Origin: JBEVNX01 sp040507895
GTDB lineage: Bacteria > Desulfobacterota > Binatia > JACPRU01
NCBI GenBank assembly: GCA_040507895.1
Contig: JBEVNX010000154.1
Span: 1-22,818, forward strand
Direction: 5' to 3'
DNA: 22,818 nucleotides
Under the pieces are notes generated by a model, which worked only from the letters and a program-made list of their open reading frames with translations, was not told the origin of the DNA and searched no databases. Positions within the stretch are counted from its first letter, which is position 1; each line of letters starts with the position of its first letter. Below, piece by piece: positions 20,831 through 22,818 of the stretch. The position numbers and the translations under genes were made by a program.

Positions 20831-22818
20831 GTGAGTCCTCGAGCTCGCCGGCTCGCCGCCGCGGGACTCGTGTTGCTCGCCATCGCAGCCGGTGGAGGAT
20901 GGTGGGTGTGGAGCGTGCTCCGCCGGCTCGATCAGCGACTCGTCGAGCGGTTCGAGGGCAGGCGCTGGGAGATTCCCTCCAAGATCTACTCCGACTCGTT
21001 CACGATCTACGCCGGAAGCCAGGTCTCCCCGCTCGGCGTGGTCGCGCGACTCGAGCGTCTCGATTACCGCCGCGTCGACGGCGAAGTGACGCGGGCCGGC
21101 GAGTATCGCTACCAGCCGTCCGCGCAGCGGCTGGAAGTCTACCTGCGGGACTTTGCCTACCCGAGTGGAACGCTGCATGGCTTCCCGGCGCGGCTGGAGG
21201 TCTCCGGACAAGCCGGAGCATCGATCACGCGGCTTGACACGGGGCAGTCGTCGGAGTCGCTCGAGTTCGAGCCCGAGATCCTAGCCGGCATCTACGACAA
21301 GGCTGCGCAGGAGCGCCACGTCGTCAAGCTTGCGGAGGTGCCCAGAATCCTCGTGCAAGCGGTGCTCGCCGCCGAGGACAAGCGTTTCTTGGAGCACTAT
21401 GGCATCGATTGGCGCGGCGTGCTTCGCGCGCTGGTGGCGAACCTCAAGAGCGGCCGCGTGGTGCAGGGTGGCAGCACGCTCACCCAGCAACTCATCAAGA
21501 ACTTCATCCTCACTGGCTCGCGGACGATGGAGCGAAAGATCACCGAGGCGGTGATGGCGCTGCTCGCCGAGTGGCACTACGGCAAGCTCGAGATTCTGGA
21601 GACTTACCTCAACGAAATCTATCTCGGCCAGCGCGGATCGCGCGGGATCTACGGCATCTGGGAAGGCGCGCAGTTCTATTTCGGCAAGGAGCCGAGGGAT
21701 CTGGCGATCGGCGAGGCCGCGATGCTCGCGGGGCTGATACGCTCTCCCGCGCATCTATCGCCGGTGAGAAACCCGGCGGCCGCGAAGCGGCGCAGGGACG
21801 AGGTGCTACGCGCGCTCGTCGACGGCGGGGAGATCACCGCGGAGGAATTCCGCCAGGCGCTCGCGGAGCCGCTTCCCGCACGAGCGCCGATCGCCGAAGC
21901 CACGGAAGCGCCCTACTTCGTCGACTACGTGCGAAGCGAGCTCGAGGACGAATATTCCTCGAGCACGCTGACGAGCGAAGGCTTTCGCATCTTCACCACG
22001 CTCGACCCCTCCCTCGAGCGCGCGGCCGAGGAGGCGGTGACGGCCGGGCTCGCTGCGCTTGAGAAGCGCCATCCGGCGATGGCCAAGAAGCCAGAGACGT
22101 TGCAAGCGGCGCTGCTCGCCGTGCAGCCGCACACGGGCGAGATCAAGGTGATGGTCGGCGGTCGCTCGTACGCTGAGAGCCAGTTCAACCGCGTGACGGA
22201 AGCGGTGCGCCAGCCCGGATCCGTATTCAAGCCGATCGTGTTCGTGGCCGCCCTCGAGGACGAGGAGCAGAAGGGCGCTCGCAGTTTCCTACCCACGCGA
22301 CGGGTGGCGGATACGCCGCTCACCTGGCTCTACGACGGCCGGCACTGGTCGCCCGAAAACTACAACCGAGAATATCACGCGGAAGTAACAATGCGGCAGG
22401 CCCTCGAGCTGTCGCTCAACTCGGCGACGGCGCGAATCGCGCAGGAGGTCGGACTCGATCACATCCACGATGTGGCGGTGCGCCTCGGCTTGCCCGAGTC
22501 GCTCCCGAAGGTCCCTTCCATGGTGCTCGGCGGGGTCGAGGTCACGATGTACGAGATTGCCGAGGCGTTCGCGACGATCGCGAACCTCGGATTCCGAGCA
22601 GAGCCGAGCGCGATACGGGCCGTTCTCGACGTCGACGGTCATCCGATCGAGCGCAAAGTGCTCGGCGCCTCGCAAGCGATCTCGCCGCGTGTCGCTTATC
22701 TGGTGACGGCCATGATGCAGGGAGTGGTGGACCGCGGGACGGCGCACCAAGCCCGTTCCGCCGGTCTCGAATTCGCCGCCGCGGGCAAGACCGGCACGAG
22801 CAACGACGGCCGCGACGC
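20831..22818 (+). CDS. mrcB: Class A penicillin-binding protein, PBP1b-like (partial, 3' end outside window)
   Basis: A bifunctional peptidoglycan synthase; 662 codons are visible and the frame stays open to the window edge. It has an N-terminal membrane anchor (about 8-29). A UB2H-like domain follows at about 47-127 (KIYSD, LDYRRV, RAGEYRYQ), which is typical of PBP1b and absent from PBP1a. The GT51 transglycosylase has catalytic Glu182 in AAEDKRFLEHYG, then GGSTLTQQLIKN (213-224), MERKITEA and TYLNEIYLG. The transpeptidase has Ser464 in QPGSVFKP, SLN (528-530) and KTGT (653-656), all three active-site motifs. The start is GTG 20831, with GGAAGAGGG upstream. It lies 83 bases after degP. UB2H in E. 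coli PBP1b binds the activator LpoB; no such gene is seen here. Confidence 0.93.
   Translation, partial: MSPRARRLAAAGLVLLAIAAGGGWWVWSVLRRLDQRLVERFEGRRWEIPSKIYSDSFTIYAGSQVSPLGVVARLERLDYRRVDGEVTRAGEYRYQPSAQRLEVYLRDFAYPSGTLHGFPARLEVSGQAGASITRLDTGQSSESLEFEPEILAGIYDKAAQERHVVKLAEVPRILVQAVLAAEDKRFLEHYGIDWRGVLRALVANLKSGRVVQGGSTLTQQLIKNFILTGSRTMERKITEAVMALLAEWHYGKLEILETYLNEIYLGQRGSRGIYGIWEGAQFYFGKEPRDLAIGEAAMLAGLIRSPAHLSPVRNPAAAKRRRDEVLRALVDGGEITAEEFRQALAEPLPARAPIAEATEAPYFVDYVRSELEDEYSSSTLTSEGFRIFTTLDPSLERAAEEAVTAGLAALEKRHPAMAKKPETLQAALLAVQPHTGEIKVMVGGRSYAESQFNRVTEAVRQPGSVFKPIVFVAALEDEEQKGARSFLPTRRVADTPLTWLYDGRHWSPENYNREYHAEVTMRQALELSLNSATARIAQEVGLDHIHDVAVRLGLPESLPKVPSMVLGGVEVTMYEIAEAFATIANLGFRAEPSAIRAVLDVDGHPIERKVLGASQAISPRVAYLVTAMMQGVVDRGTAHQARSAGLEFAAAGKTGTSNDGRD

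Noticed and set aside
1..22818. CRISPR arrays, tRNA genes, insertion sequences or phage genes
   Set aside because: No regularly spaced repeats, cloverleaf sequences, transposase or integrase motifs were seen on either strand.

Overview
This is a GC-rich window, about two thirds G+C by eye, with dense and mostly conserved bacterial genes. Several features point to a diderm (Gram-negative) bacterium: a three-gene Mla-type lipid transport system, an HtrA/DegP protease, a PBP1b-like class A penicillin-binding protein and a family 9 (heptosyltransferase-type) glycosyltransferase. The oxygen-dependent HemY-type protoporphyrinogen oxidase, the DUF1844 protein beside htpX/htrA, and the acyl-CoA dehydrogenase plus split MaoC hydratase pair together suggest a former 'deltaproteobacterial' lineage such as Myxococcota or Binatota. 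That placement is inference from gene content; there is no rRNA or tRNA here. No mobile element, CRISPR array or RNA gene is visible.

Layout. (1) 2-1539 (+): the end of a GldG-type ABC accessory gene and a DUF4340 gene. (2) 1540-1921: the only long gap, with a GC-rich block bounded by 9-bp inverted repeats, a TTGACA element and a micro-ORF. (3) 1922-5116 (+): acyl-CoA dehydrogenase, a HadA/HadB-like hydratase pair, a small Hint-like protein and a family 5 uracil-DNA glycosylase. (4) 5113-9571 (-): mlaE-mlaF-mlaD, preceded by two exported proteins of unknown function, one of them a striking 'WPFY' repeat protein. (5) 9652-15028 (+): hemY; a DUF5752 protein coupled to a TreT-like glycosyltransferase; acetyl-CoA synthetase. 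(6) 15104-16851 (-): cysK-larE behind a near-consensus sigma-70-type promoter. (7) 16965-22818 (+): a GT9 glycosyltransferase, then htpX, a DUF1844 gene, degP and a class A PBP cut by the window end.

How the genes work together. Region 3 looks like a short beta-oxidation module: dehydrogenation of an acyl-CoA followed by hydration by a heterodimeric R-hydratase, possibly for bulky substrates. Region 4 covers lipid traffic across the envelope plus unknown outer-envelope proteins. Region 7 is an envelope assembly and quality-control cluster. Tight packing is typical: 4-bp ATGA or TTGA overlaps, shared stop codons, and many TTG or GTG starts supported by Shine-Dalgarno sequences.

No clearly new defence or mobile system is seen. 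The best leads are the WPFY repeat protein, the internally duplicated DUF5752 protein, the cysK-larE pairing, the frame problem ahead of the Hint-like gene, and the unexplained 1540-1921 gap.
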